From Maridesulfovibrio ferrireducens (GTDB lineage: Bacteria > Desulfobacterota > Desulfovibrionia > Desulfovibrionales > Desulfovibrionaceae): a DNA stretch of 64,000 bases. The DNA lies in contig NZ_JAEINN010000006.1 in assembly GCF_016342405.1 (NCBI RefSeq), forward strand, positions 124,001 to 188,000, in the 5' to 3' direction. The position numbers and the translations under genes are program-made. The notes beneath the pieces are model-generated. The model saw only the letters and a program-made list of their open reading frames with translations, was not told where the DNA came from and did not search any database. Below are positions 37,104 through 45,115 of this stretch, piece after piece; position 1 is the stretch's first letter; each line of letters opens with the position of its first letter.

Positions 37104-37876
37104 ATATTGCAACCATAATAGGTATCCTTTTCGGTATGGCCATTCTGGCTGTGGCTACTTACACCTCTACGGATTCTGTCGGAGTCTTTATCAATATTCC
37201 GGGTATTGCGATTGTAGGCGGCGGAACCATTGCCGCTACTTTTATCTGCTATCCTCTGCGCGAAGTTATGCGTGTTTTAAAGGTGTTCATGATGGCTATG
37301 GGAGCTGATGAACTGCCACTTGAAAACTATATTAATGTTATTGTGAATCTTTCCAAGCAGGTCGCAGCTAAAGGTGAAGAGAATCTGGAAGGAAGTCTTA
37401 AAAACATTGAAAATGAGTTCCTGCGGGAAGGGTTGCAGATGCTTGTGGATGGTTATTCTAAAGAGGAGATCAAAGAGATCCTTGATAACCGCATTCAGCA
37501 GTATCATGAACAGGAACACGGCGCTGCCGGTATTTATAGAACAATGGCGATTCTTTCCCCGGCATTCGGGATTATCGGAACTCTTATCGGTCTTATCGCT
37601 ATGATGCAGGGAATGGGCACGAATATAGGTTCCATCGGTCCTGCAATGGCTACAGCTCTTACCACGACTCTTTATGGTGCTTTATTCGCAAATATGCTTT
37701 TCATGCCTATCGCGATTAAGGTTGAAAACCGGATTGATGAAATTACACTTCTTATGCGCGTAATCCGTGACGGTATCCTTTTTATTAAAGATAAGACTCC
37801 GTCAGCAATTGTTATGGATAAGCTTAAGGGGTATCTGCCTCCGCGTAAATGGGCGACAGTCAAGGCTTCCAAGTAA
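37100..37876 (+). CDS. motA: Flagellar stator protein MotA
   Basis: This 258-residue MotA starts at a GTG that overlaps the upstream stop. It has four membrane helices and a cytoplasmic loop after helix 2 (about 50-150), with the MotA/TolQ/ExbB motif GIIGTLIGLIAMMQGMG followed by ALTTTLYGALFANM. It forms the proton or sodium channel with MotB. FGMAILAVATYTS at the N-terminus resembles PomA-type stators, but the ion cannot be decided by eye. Confidence 0.95.
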   Translation: MNIATIIGILFGMAILAVATYTSTDSVGVFINIPGIAIVGGGTIAATFICYPLREVMRVLKVFMMAMGADELPLENYINVIVNLSKQVAAKGEENLEGSLKNIENEFLREGLQMLVDGYSKEEIKEILDNRIQQYHEQEHGAAGIYRTMAILSPAFGIIGTLIGLIAMMQGMGTNIGSIGPAMATALTTTLYGALFANMLFMPIAIKVENRIDEITLLMRVIRDGILFIKDKTPSAIVMDKLKGYLPPRKWATVKASK

Positions 37877-37893
37877 AGGCGGCGGTAAGATTA

Positions 37894-38634
37894 ATGTCTG
37901 ACGATTTTATATTGAATAGAAAAAATAAGAAGAAAGAAGATCTCGGCTGGGCTTTGACGCTGGCTGATATGATGATGCTTTTGCTATGCTTTTTTGTAAT
38001 GCTCATTGCCATCGCTGACATTGATGAAAGTAAATATGAGAATGTTTCAGACTCTCTTGCAACAGCGATGGGCGTGAAGGTTCCGCCCAAGGGAATAGTT
38101 GAAGTTAAGACGGAAGAAGGCGCTCCTGTTGTCAGGCGAACAATAAGCAATGAGCAAAGAAATCTATTTCAAATGCAGCTTGAAATGGCCCGGCTTGTAG
38201 GTAGAGAGGCCGATGCTCTAAAAATTAAACTCAGGGCGGATTCTGTAGCAATAGTTCTTAAAGGTGATGTCTTTTTCGGGTTGGGCAAGGCTGATCTAAC
38301 AGGTCGCGCTAAAAGTGTGCTGGCACGAATAGCTCCGGCCCTTGCTAAATCTCCGTATGATGTGGTTGTGGAAGGTCATTCAGATAATATTCCGATGTTT
38401 TCCAAGCAGTTCCCCTCTAACTGGGAACTCTCTTCCGCCAGAGCAAGTGCTGTAGCCAGATATTTGCTTGCAAACGGTTTTAATAAGAACAGAATCAAAG
38501 TTTTAGGAATGGCTGATACTAGTCCGATGTGGCCTAACATCGACGTGAAAGGGAAACCCATTCCTGACAATCAAAAGCGTAACCGGCGGGTTGTTCTCTT
38601 GATTTATCCTCCAAAGGTAGGGGCTGCAAAATAG
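37894..38634 (+). CDS. motB: Flagellar stator protein MotB
   Basis: The start at ATG 37894 (MSDDFILN) gives 246 residues; an in-frame ATG at 37849 lies inside motA and adds only non-conserved residues. One membrane helix (about 18-38) carries the ion-binding aspartate in TLADMMMLLLCFF. A periplasmic OmpA/MotB peptidoglycan-binding domain (about 115-235) has VEGHSDNIP and NWELSSARASAV. It anchors the stator to the cell wall. A strong terminator follows. Confidence 0.95.
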   Translation: MSDDFILNRKNKKKEDLGWALTLADMMMLLLCFFVMLIAIADIDESKYENVSDSLATAMGVKVPPKGIVEVKTEEGAPVVRRTISNEQRNLFQMQLEMARLVGREADALKIKLRADSVAIVLKGDVFFGLGKADLTGRAKSVLARIAPALAKSPYDVVVEGHSDNIPMFSKQFPSNWELSSARASAVARYLLANGFNKNRIKVLGMADTSPMWPNIDVKGKPIPDNQKRNRRVVLLIYPPKVGAAK

Positions 38635-38657
38635 CCTTAAATGATATTTCAAAGAAG

Positions 38658-38700
38658 AAAGGCTGAGTTTTCCCAAATAGGAAAGCTCAGCCTTTTGTTT
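38658..38700 (+). terminator. Terminator of the CNB-motA-motB operon
   Basis: A 16-bp stem (38658-38673 with 38680-38695, one G-U pair) and a 6-nt loop are followed by TTTTGTTTTT. Confidence 0.92.
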
Positions 38701-38711
38701 TTAATAGTAAT

Positions 38712-38764
38712 TCCCCCCCAGAAGGGGACTCCAAAGGGGACGCCCCTTTGGCCGCCGGAGGCCT
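38712..38764. repeat. Dispersed hairpin repeat, copy 1
   Basis: A CCCC/GGGG hairpin (38713-38728) precedes a second hairpin with arms CCAAAGGGG and CCCCTTTGG (38731-38739 and 38743-38751). This runs directly into GCCGCCGGAGGC (38751-38762). The same 9-nt arms recur at 60650-60672, and the inverted GCCTCCGGCGGC occurs at 58200-58211. Confidence 0.7.
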
Positions 38765-38786
38765 AACATGGCAGAACGTTGTTAAC

Positions 38787-39773
38787 CTAATTTTTAGGTT
38801 TTTCTGCAATTCCCTGCGAGATAGTTTCGCGGATCTGGTAAGTTTTAGTGCCCATTACCGCTTCATATGTATTTGCCAAGGATTCAAGAATGAACCCTGT
38901 GGACATGAAACCGAGTGAGCTGAGATATAGGAGAATTGCGCCCATGAATGGAGGGCGTGTTCCCATGTGTTCGCCGAAAAAGACTTTTCCGTACAACAGC
39001 CAGACCATGATGAGTGATGCGACCATGAACATAAGCAAACTTATGCGTCCGAAAAGGTAAATAGGCCTTTGTTTGAAAGAGGATTGGAACCATAACATTA
39101 CGATGTCGAAGAGAACATCTATTGAGCGTCCGATGCCGTAATGGCTTTTTCCGGCAAAACGGGGAGGTGCTGAAATTGGTACTTCGGATACAGACCCACC
39201 CATTGAGTAAACGAGGGCGGGAATAAGTCTGTGCTGTCCCTCACGCAGGGTCATGGAGCGTGCAAGCTTACCTTTAAGGCAGGAAAGACCGCCCATGTCC
39301 TGAACCTGACAGCCGCTGGTGGTCCGCATGAGATAGTTGGCAATTTTGCTGGGCAGTTTACGTTTGATCATGGACTCACCGCGATTGGTGCGGCAACCGG
39401 AAACAAGGTCGTATCCTTTGCGTATCTCGTGGATAAGAGAAGGGATTTCTTCAGGTTTATGCTGAAGATCACCGTCCATTATTACAACGTATTGACCTCT
39501 GCTTTCCTGAATACCGGCGTAGATTGCGGTACATTGTCCTCTGTTACGGGCAAGCATGATTCCTTTGAGATTGGGATCATTTAAGGACAATTCACGAATG
39601 ATATCTTCGGTGCAGTCGGTGGACCCGTCGTTGATCAGTAAAATTTCATATGTAGTATTCATGCCTTTCAGGGCTGCGGATATTCTGCTGTGGAATTCTC
39701 TTACGCAGCCTTCTTCATTGTGCATGGGGGTTACAATACTGATTTCAATTTCTTGTTTTACATTATCCTGCAT
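38787..39773 (-). CDS. Family 2 glycosyltransferase with two C-terminal membrane helices
   Basis: This 328-residue protein has a GT-A domain (about 8-225) with DGSTDCTEDII, the MDGDLQHKPEEI metal-binding DxD region and a C-terminal region with two membrane helices (about 240-300). This is the DPM1/ArnC/GtrB type that transfers a sugar to undecaprenyl phosphate. It overlaps by 1 nt the deacetylase gene just upstream (ATAATG-like junction), suggesting a two-gene unit for lipid-linked sugar modification of envelope polysaccharide. Confidence 0.9.
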   Translation of the reverse strand: MQDNVKQEIEISIVTPMHNEEGCVREFHSRISAALKGMNTTYEILLINDGSTDCTEDIIRELSLNDPNLKGIMLARNRGQCTAIYAGIQESRGQYVVIMDGDLQHKPEEIPSLIHEIRKGYDLVSGCRTNRGESMIKRKLPSKIANYLMRTTSGCQVQDMGGLSCLKGKLARSMTLREGQHRLIPALVYSMGGSVSEVPISAPPRFAGKSHYGIGRSIDVLFDIVMLWFQSSFKQRPIYLFGRISLLMFMVASLIMVWLLYGKVFFGEHMGTRPPFMGAILLYLSSLGFMSTGFILESLANTYEAVMGTKTYQIRETISQGIAEKPKN

Positions 39774-40639
39774 TATTTAAGTACTCCGGTTCGGGGATCA
39801 AGTTGACCGTAATTTACGGGCGTTGCTCCGATTTTTTCAAATATTTTGAGCCATCCCTTTTGAGATAGCGAGTTAAATTCTTCTTTCCATTGAGCTTCTA
39901 CGCGCATGGGGCCGAAGTCAGAAGGTAGAGGCCCGTCTCCGGCTTCGGGGTTACCCGGATGGCATACAATTTCAACAACATTTGGTTTATATGTATCAAT
40001 ATACTTTTCAAAAAGTATCGGGTCCAATTTATCCTTCTGGTCAGCAATACCCCAGACACCGTAAGCTGTGCGCGGAGTTTCAAAGGATTGGCTTCCGAGA
40101 AGGCAAGTTTGCAGAAAGCGTGTTCTCAGCATTCCCTTATCTAAGCGGCTGATAGGTGTTTTTTCTAATGGATTGCGAATCCAGCCCACATTGTATTTCC
40201 GGGCGAGTTTTCCGGCAAGTCCGAACAGGCCGGGCCATGCGTGGATATGTTTTTCACTGTCAAAGTGGGTAAGCCGCACATTATGATCCAGAAGGTATTC
40301 GATTTGAGCCGACCATTCAGCTTCAACTTCTGCAAGTTTAATTTGGCCGGTCAGGTATCGTAGGAGAAGAGATGTGTAGCTGCCGAACATAAGGCCGTCG
40401 TCATCAACAAGAGACGGTATATGATCGGGGTTGGAAATGGGTTTACCGCGTAATAAATTTAGATGCGCACCCAGTCCAAGCGAAGGATGGGTATCTTGAA
40501 GTAGTACGGATTCAGAAAGATCCGGCCCGTTGGCAAGCAGAGTTGAAGACGTCACGACTCCAGCTCGGGCTAACTGATCCACTGCTCTGCGTACTGCGGG
40601 ATGCAATCCCAGATCGTCCACATTGATTACAACAAACAT
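39773..40639 (-). CDS. ChbG/HpnK (YdjC) family carbohydrate deacetylase
   Basis: This 288-residue protein starts VVINVDDLGLHPAV, the DD metal site of the YdjC family, and has GAHLNLLRGKPIS and HFDSEKHIHAWPGL with the metal-binding histidines. The C-terminal ICHPG equivalent reads VEIVCHPGNPE. Members remove N-acetyl groups from oligosaccharides or lipid-linked sugars (ChbG, HpnK). Coupling to the GT2 gene suggests it acts on the same glycan. Confidence 0.92.
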   Translation of the reverse strand: MFVVINVDDLGLHPAVRRAVDQLARAGVVTSSTLLANGPDLSESVLLQDTHPSLGLGAHLNLLRGKPISNPDHIPSLVDDDGLMFGSYTSLLLRYLTGQIKLAEVEAEWSAQIEYLLDHNVRLTHFDSEKHIHAWPGLFGLAGKLARKYNVGWIRNPLEKTPISRLDKGMLRTRFLQTCLLGSQSFETPRTAYGVWGIADQKDKLDPILFEKYIDTYKPNVVEIVCHPGNPEAGDGPLPSDFGPMRVEAQWKEEFNSLSQKGWLKIFEKIGATPVNYGQLDPRTGVLK

Positions 40640-40791
40640 TATACCTCCGGTTTCAGAAGGCGGTAGTCTAAATCTATGTGAGACGAAGGTAAAGCTTTGC
40701 GTAACAAAAGGGGCGATTAGTTGTTATAAAAGTTATATGCTTCTTTCAAAGGAGCAATAATAATCAGTTGGTGTAAATGTCGGTAAGAAAA

Positions 40792-41028
40792 TTAAAAGCA
40801 GTCAGCTCTGAGGTTACATCTTACAAGGTGAACAGCAATCTCGCCTATTGTCGGCTTGTAGGTTCCTGCTCGAATCTTTTCTTTGAGTTTTTGGACCATT
40901 CTTTTGCGTTCAAGCAGATCTTCTTGGGATATAGCTGAGTCGTCTTTTTTAGCCGTAAGTTCGTATGAAATAGGTATGTTTTTTTTGTTTTTTCCATCGA
41001 AAGGCATGTCCACTCCGTAGGGCTTCAT
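40792..41028 (-). CDS. Small FlgM-like protein (possible anti-sigma-28 factor)
   Basis: This 78-residue protein has a C-terminal segment RKRMVQKLKEKIRAGTYKPTIGEIAVHLVR that resembles the FlgM sigma-28-binding helix (VxxLKxxIxxGTYxxxxxxIAxxL). The N-terminal half is polar and probably disordered, also like FlgM. The motAB operon is nearby, but no other flagellar genes are. It is a tentative call; short length and a partial motif limit confidence. Confidence 0.55.
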   Translation of the reverse strand: MKPYGVDMPFDGKNKKNIPISYELTAKKDDSAISQEDLLERKRMVQKLKEKIRAGTYKPTIGEIAVHLVRCNLRADCF

Positions 41029-41366
41029 AATTATTAATAGGTCTAAATAACTGCTTTTTACATGTCCATTTTATTAAATTTTAGGATGTTGTTATAGTAC
41101 TCTTAACGCTTGGTACTCACTCTATCGGACGATCCATAGAGTTATTTACCCACAAAATAGAATTATCTTAATAAATATATTAAACAATATATCTACTTGA
41201 AAATATTTATCTTTTTAGTAAGTAGTTATAAAGAGGACAGGGGGTGAGCGAAGTTGCCGTGAAACTTGATTTAATCTAATGTGGCGTCCGCAAAACAGAT
41301 TTTGAAAGATAATAATTGTTATAAGGCGGTATACTGCCCCTTGTAGTCAGAGTGGAGCTTCGAGTA
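41029..41366. other. Divergent intergenic region
   Basis: About 340 AT-rich bases separate the FlgM-like gene from the GT4 gene. It must hold divergent promoters, but I see no -35/-10 pair I can defend, and no gene or terminator. Confidence 0.4.
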
Positions 41367-42512
41367 ATGAAAATAGCGTACGTTATAGGTGGACTTCCTT
41401 TCGGAGGAGTTGAAAACTGGCTTCTTGATTTGACCCTTAGATTGAAAAACAGGGCAGATGTTGAAGCTGTTGTGATCAACGTTTCCGGAACAGGGATTAA
41501 GGCTCCTGAATATAAGGAGAAGGGAATCAGGGTCATTGATGTCTGCGATTCCAAAAAAGGGTTGAAAACATTTAAAGTAAGCACGGCCTTCAAGCTTAGA
41601 AAAATTTTAAAAGTTGAAAACCCGGATGTTATTCATACTCTTCATTTTTCAGGGGACTACTTTGGCAGACTGGCCGCTATCGGGTTAGGTGTTCCGGTTA
41701 TTACGCACATTAGAAATATTCATCGTCAAAAGAAATCGTTTCGCCGTTTTGCAAATAAATTTCTTTGCCGCTTTACTGATGCGTTTTTATCGGTTTCAGG
41801 TCAGGTGGAAAAAGAGTGTGTAAGCCTTGATCACAATGTTTGCGGCAAGCCTTCATTAGTTTTTTATAATTCTGCTGATCCTGAAAAATTACAGGTTGAT
41901 GGTATTGATTTAAAAAAAGAGTATGGCGCAAAAGATATAATAATTTCAGGTGTGGGACGATTTGTTCCTCAGAAAAATTTTGATTTGCTAATAAAAGCTT
42001 TTGCAATTGTAGCTAAAGAAAGCCCTGACACCTCTTTGGTTCTACTCGGTGACGGCCCGGAAAAAGATAAACTTGAAAGAATGGTAGAATCTTTGAGCCT
42101 CAAGGATTCAGTTATTTTCCCCGGATACCGCAGTGATGTGCCGAGGTTTATGCGTTCAACTGACATTTTGGTCATGCCGTCTGATTATGAGGGATTGCCG
42201 ATTACCCATATTGAAGCTCTTTTTTGCGGTGTTCCGGCGGTGATATCAAGATTTGTCCCTTCAATTGAGATAGCGTCCGAAGCGTCACTAGTGTGTCGCA
42301 GAGAACCTGATCATATTGCAGAGTTGATACTGTCCCTGATTAACGACAAAGATCTTTATGATAAGCTTTCGGCCAAAGCTGTAGAGATATCGCCTGCTTA
42401 TTCAATGACATGTTATCTGGAAAGGTTGCTTAAATTTTATAAGGCTCTCATCAAAAACGGGAAGAATGATCATGCTGATTTCAGCGAATTTGATCAGGCT
42501 CCTTCCAAATAA
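41367..42512 (+). CDS. Family 4 glycosyltransferase
   Basis: The start at ATG 41367 has GGAG 9 nt upstream; a GTG at 41352 adds only five residues. The 381-residue GT-B protein begins MKIAYVIGGLPFGGVENW, the donor/acceptor glycine-rich start of GT4 enzymes, and has GVGRFVPQKNFDLLIKAF, LLGDGPEKDKL and the nucleotide-sugar motif MPSDYEGLPITHIEAL with the EX7E glutamates. It transfers a sugar in surface polysaccharide synthesis. An asparagine synthase gene follows 51 nt later. Confidence 0.92.
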   Translation: MKIAYVIGGLPFGGVENWLLDLTLRLKNRADVEAVVINVSGTGIKAPEYKEKGIRVIDVCDSKKGLKTFKVSTAFKLRKILKVENPDVIHTLHFSGDYFGRLAAIGLGVPVITHIRNIHRQKKSFRRFANKFLCRFTDAFLSVSGQVEKECVSLDHNVCGKPSLVFYNSADPEKLQVDGIDLKKEYGAKDIIISGVGRFVPQKNFDLLIKAFAIVAKESPDTSLVLLGDGPEKDKLERMVESLSLKDSVIFPGYRSDVPRFMRSTDILVMPSDYEGLPITHIEALFCGVPAVISRFVPSIEIASEASLVCRREPDHIAELILSLINDKDLYDKLSAKAVEISPAYSMTCYLERLLKFYKALIKNGKNDHADFSEFDQAPSK

Positions 42513-42563
42513 TAGCCGTGTTCGGTGTAGAAAAATTGTAATATGTGAGACTGGTGAATAGTA

Positions 42564-44411
42564 ATGTGCGGAATTCTCGGAGCAATTAACTCGTCGGTTA
42601 AATTTGATCTTTCATCTCTCCATCATCGAGGCCCGGACGGGCAGGGTGTATGGGAAGATGGTGATTGTTGCCGTCTAGGACATACCCGGCTTTCAATTAT
42701 TGATCTTGATCAGCGAGCTTCTCAGCCAATGGTCAGTCGCAGCTCCCGTTTTGTGATTGTGTTTAATGGTGAAATCTACAATTACAAGGAAATTAAGAAA
42801 GAATTTCTTCCGGATTTTGATTTTCGCACAACCTCGGATACCGAAGTGCTTCTGGAACTATGGGAGCTTATGGGGCCTGATTGTATAAGGCATTTTAGAG
42901 GTATGTTTGCCTTTGCAATTTGGGACAGACGAGAAAAAGAGCTATTTTTAGTTCGTGACAGGCTGGGTAAAAAGCCGCTTGTGTTCAGTTGCGGTAACGG
43001 CTCTTTAAGTTTTGCTTCCGAGCTGGATGCGCTGGTTGGTTTACTACCTCAAAAGCCTGAGATTGATCCTCGGGCTATGGATTTATTTCTGGCTTACCAG
43101 TTCATACCGCACCCTTTTACTATTTATAAAAATTGTGAAAAGTTGCCGCCTGCCCATTTTGCTAAATATAAAGACGGTCAACTGACAATTCAGCGATATT
43201 GGTCCATAAAATTTGATCCTGATTACAGCATCACTGAAGATGAAGCTTTTGAAAGTTTAGAAGAGCAGGTTCGCGAGTCTGTGAAGCTCCGAATGCGTTC
43301 TGACGTTGAAGTTGGAGTACTGCTCAGCGGCGGTGTGGACTCAAGCTTAGTTGCGGCTGTGGCGGCAAAAGAATCTGGTAAGCGTCTTAAGACTTTTTCC
43401 GTTGGATTCGATTACGGTAAGAGCGAACTTGAGCATGCCGCAAAGGCCGCGCAGGCCTGTAATTCAATTCACAAACCGGCTTCGCTTGATGAAAAAACAG
43501 CCGGATCGTTATTTGCCGATATGGTAAACGCTTACGGTGAACCATACGGTGATAATTCAGCTCTGCCGAGTCTCTTTGTATGCGCTCATGCCGCTTCTGA
43601 AGTTAAGGTTGCGCTTAACGGTGACGGCGGTGACGAACTGATGGGTGGCTATGGCAAATACAGCCCTAAAGCTATGCGACAACTTATGACTCCGTTCGCT
43701 TCATTCGGATATAAGGTCGGGTGCGATTTAGATACGACTGCAAACAGGCTTTTTAATTCTCCCGGCATTCTTAAGTTTGCGGATAGATTGGGTTCAAGCT
43801 TGTCTCCGTATATCAAAGTGGTAAGATTCAACCATTTCTTTTCTTCGCAGTATCGCAAGGCTCTTTACAGACCGGAAGTTTTTAAAGAGGTGCTTGATAT
43901 AAGGTCTGAGTACGAGAAAAAACTCATTTCGGAACTTCCGCTGACAGGTCCGTTGATGTGTAGGTTGCAGAGTATTGATTACCGCCATTATTTTGTGGGC
44001 GATTTGATGGCTAAAATGGATATTGCCGGGATGCGCAATTCTCTTGAAACCCGCTCTCCTTTAATGGACCACAAGCTATTTGAATTTGCTGCAACTTTGC
44101 CTCCTGAATTCAAGATAAAAAATGGCGAAACAAAGTATCTGCTCAAGAAACTGGCGGCTAAATACCTTCCGCGTGAAATTATTTATCGACCTAAAACAGG
44201 TTTTTCAGTCCCTGTAAGTAATTGGGCGGAGACTGTTTTCAAGCAGAAAGTCTCTGCGGCAACAGCTAACCCCAATCACCCTTTGTGGAATTACTTGAAC
44301 AGAGATTTCGTAAAGAAAATGGCGGAAGGATCACCTGAGCAGATTAGAAAAAATGGGCACAGAATTTGGCTGTTGTCGGTTCTTTGCGCTTGGACTGAGG
44401 TAAAAAGATGA
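42564..44411 (+). CDS. asnB: Glutamine-hydrolysing asparagine synthase family protein
   Basis: This 615-residue protein has an N-terminal glutamine amidotransferase domain with the catalytic Cys2 (MCGILGAIN), HHRGPDGQG and the RLSIIDL box. The synthetase domain has the PP-loop LSGGVDSS near residue 252 and NGDGGDELMGGY. Placed between a GT4 gene and an exporter, it may amidate sugar or peptide substrates of a surface polymer rather than make asparagine, as many polysaccharide-locus homologues do. That is inference from context. Its stop overlaps the next start by 4 nt. Confidence 0.92.
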   Translation: MCGILGAINSSVKFDLSSLHHRGPDGQGVWEDGDCCRLGHTRLSIIDLDQRASQPMVSRSSRFVIVFNGEIYNYKEIKKEFLPDFDFRTTSDTEVLLELWELMGPDCIRHFRGMFAFAIWDRREKELFLVRDRLGKKPLVFSCGNGSLSFASELDALVGLLPQKPEIDPRAMDLFLAYQFIPHPFTIYKNCEKLPPAHFAKYKDGQLTIQRYWSIKFDPDYSITEDEAFESLEEQVRESVKLRMRSDVEVGVLLSGGVDSSLVAAVAAKESGKRLKTFSVGFDYGKSELEHAAKAAQACNSIHKPASLDEKTAGSLFADMVNAYGEPYGDNSALPSLFVCAHAASEVKVALNGDGGDELMGGYGKYSPKAMRQLMTPFASFGYKVGCDLDTTANRLFNSPGILKFADRLGSSLSPYIKVVRFNHFFSSQYRKALYRPEVFKEVLDIRSEYEKKLISELPLTGPLMCRLQSIDYRHYFVGDLMAKMDIAGMRNSLETRSPLMDHKLFEFAATLPPEFKIKNGETKYLLKKLAAKYLPREIIYRPKTGFSVPVSNWAETVFKQKVSAATANPNHPLWNYLNRDFVKKMAEGSPEQIRKNGHRIWLLSVLCAWTEVKR

Positions 44412-45040
44412 ATCCCGATGCAATTGGATATATGGTCGCAGGGGCCGCGCTTGGGCTTGGTGCGGGATTAACTCCCGGCCCCTTGCTTACCCTCGTTTTG
44501 ACCCAGACATTCTCTCACGGTCCTAAAGAGGGGGCAAAAGTAGCTTTTACACCGCTTCTTACTGATGGCCCTATTTTGTGCATGTCTTTGTTGGCTATGT
44601 CGTGGATAAAAACGCACCCTTCGGTGATGGGCATCATTTCCATAGCCGGAGCAATTGTTGTGGCTCTTTTCGGCTATGACTGTTTTAAGACTCGTGCCAT
44701 TATTCTACCTGAAATGAATATTAAACCCGGTTCATTCAAGAAAGGGCTTCTTACTAATTACATGAATCCTCATGTTTATATTTTCTGGGCAACGGTAGGC
44801 GCTCCGTCAACTCTTTTAGCCTCAGATTCCGGAATGCTCGCTCCGGTTTTATTTTTATCAGGGTTCTTTGTATGTCTTATCGGGGCAAAAATTACGGTGG
44901 CATATCTTGCAGGACGTTTCAGAGAGTTGTTGTCCAGTCGTACTTACTTAATTATTATGCGGGTGCTTGGTTTGGCACTTTTCGCTTTTGCATTGTTCCT
45001 GTTGCGGGACGGATTAAGATTTTTGAATTTAATAAATTAG
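44408..45040 (+). CDS. LysE-family exporter
   Basis: This 210-residue protein has six predicted membrane helices and the family N-terminal motif LGAGLTPGPLLTLVLTQ, followed by KEGAKVAFTPLLTDGP. LysE/RhtB members export amino acids or similar small solutes. Translational overlap with the asparagine synthase (ATGA) suggests the two act in sequence, perhaps exporting an amidated product, but the substrate is unknown. Confidence 0.87.
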   Translation: MNPDAIGYMVAGAALGLGAGLTPGPLLTLVLTQTFSHGPKEGAKVAFTPLLTDGPILCMSLLAMSWIKTHPSVMGIISIAGAIVVALFGYDCFKTRAIILPEMNIKPGSFKKGLLTNYMNPHVYIFWATVGAPSTLLASDSGMLAPVLFLSGFFVCLIGAKITVAYLAGRFRELLSSRTYLIIMRVLGLALFAFALFLLRDGLRFLNLIN

Positions 45041-45053
45041 AAATTGTAGCAAC

Positions 45054-45100
45054 AAAAAACGGTAGCAACCCTTATACAATAAAGGCTGCTACCGTTTTTT
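45054..45100. terminator. Bidirectional terminator between convergent genes
   Basis: A 13-bp stem (45054-45066 with 45088-45100), A-run on one side and T-run on the other, serves the LysE gene and the convergent M16 protease gene. Confidence 0.9.
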
Positions 45101-45115
45101 ATATTTCTTAATTTA

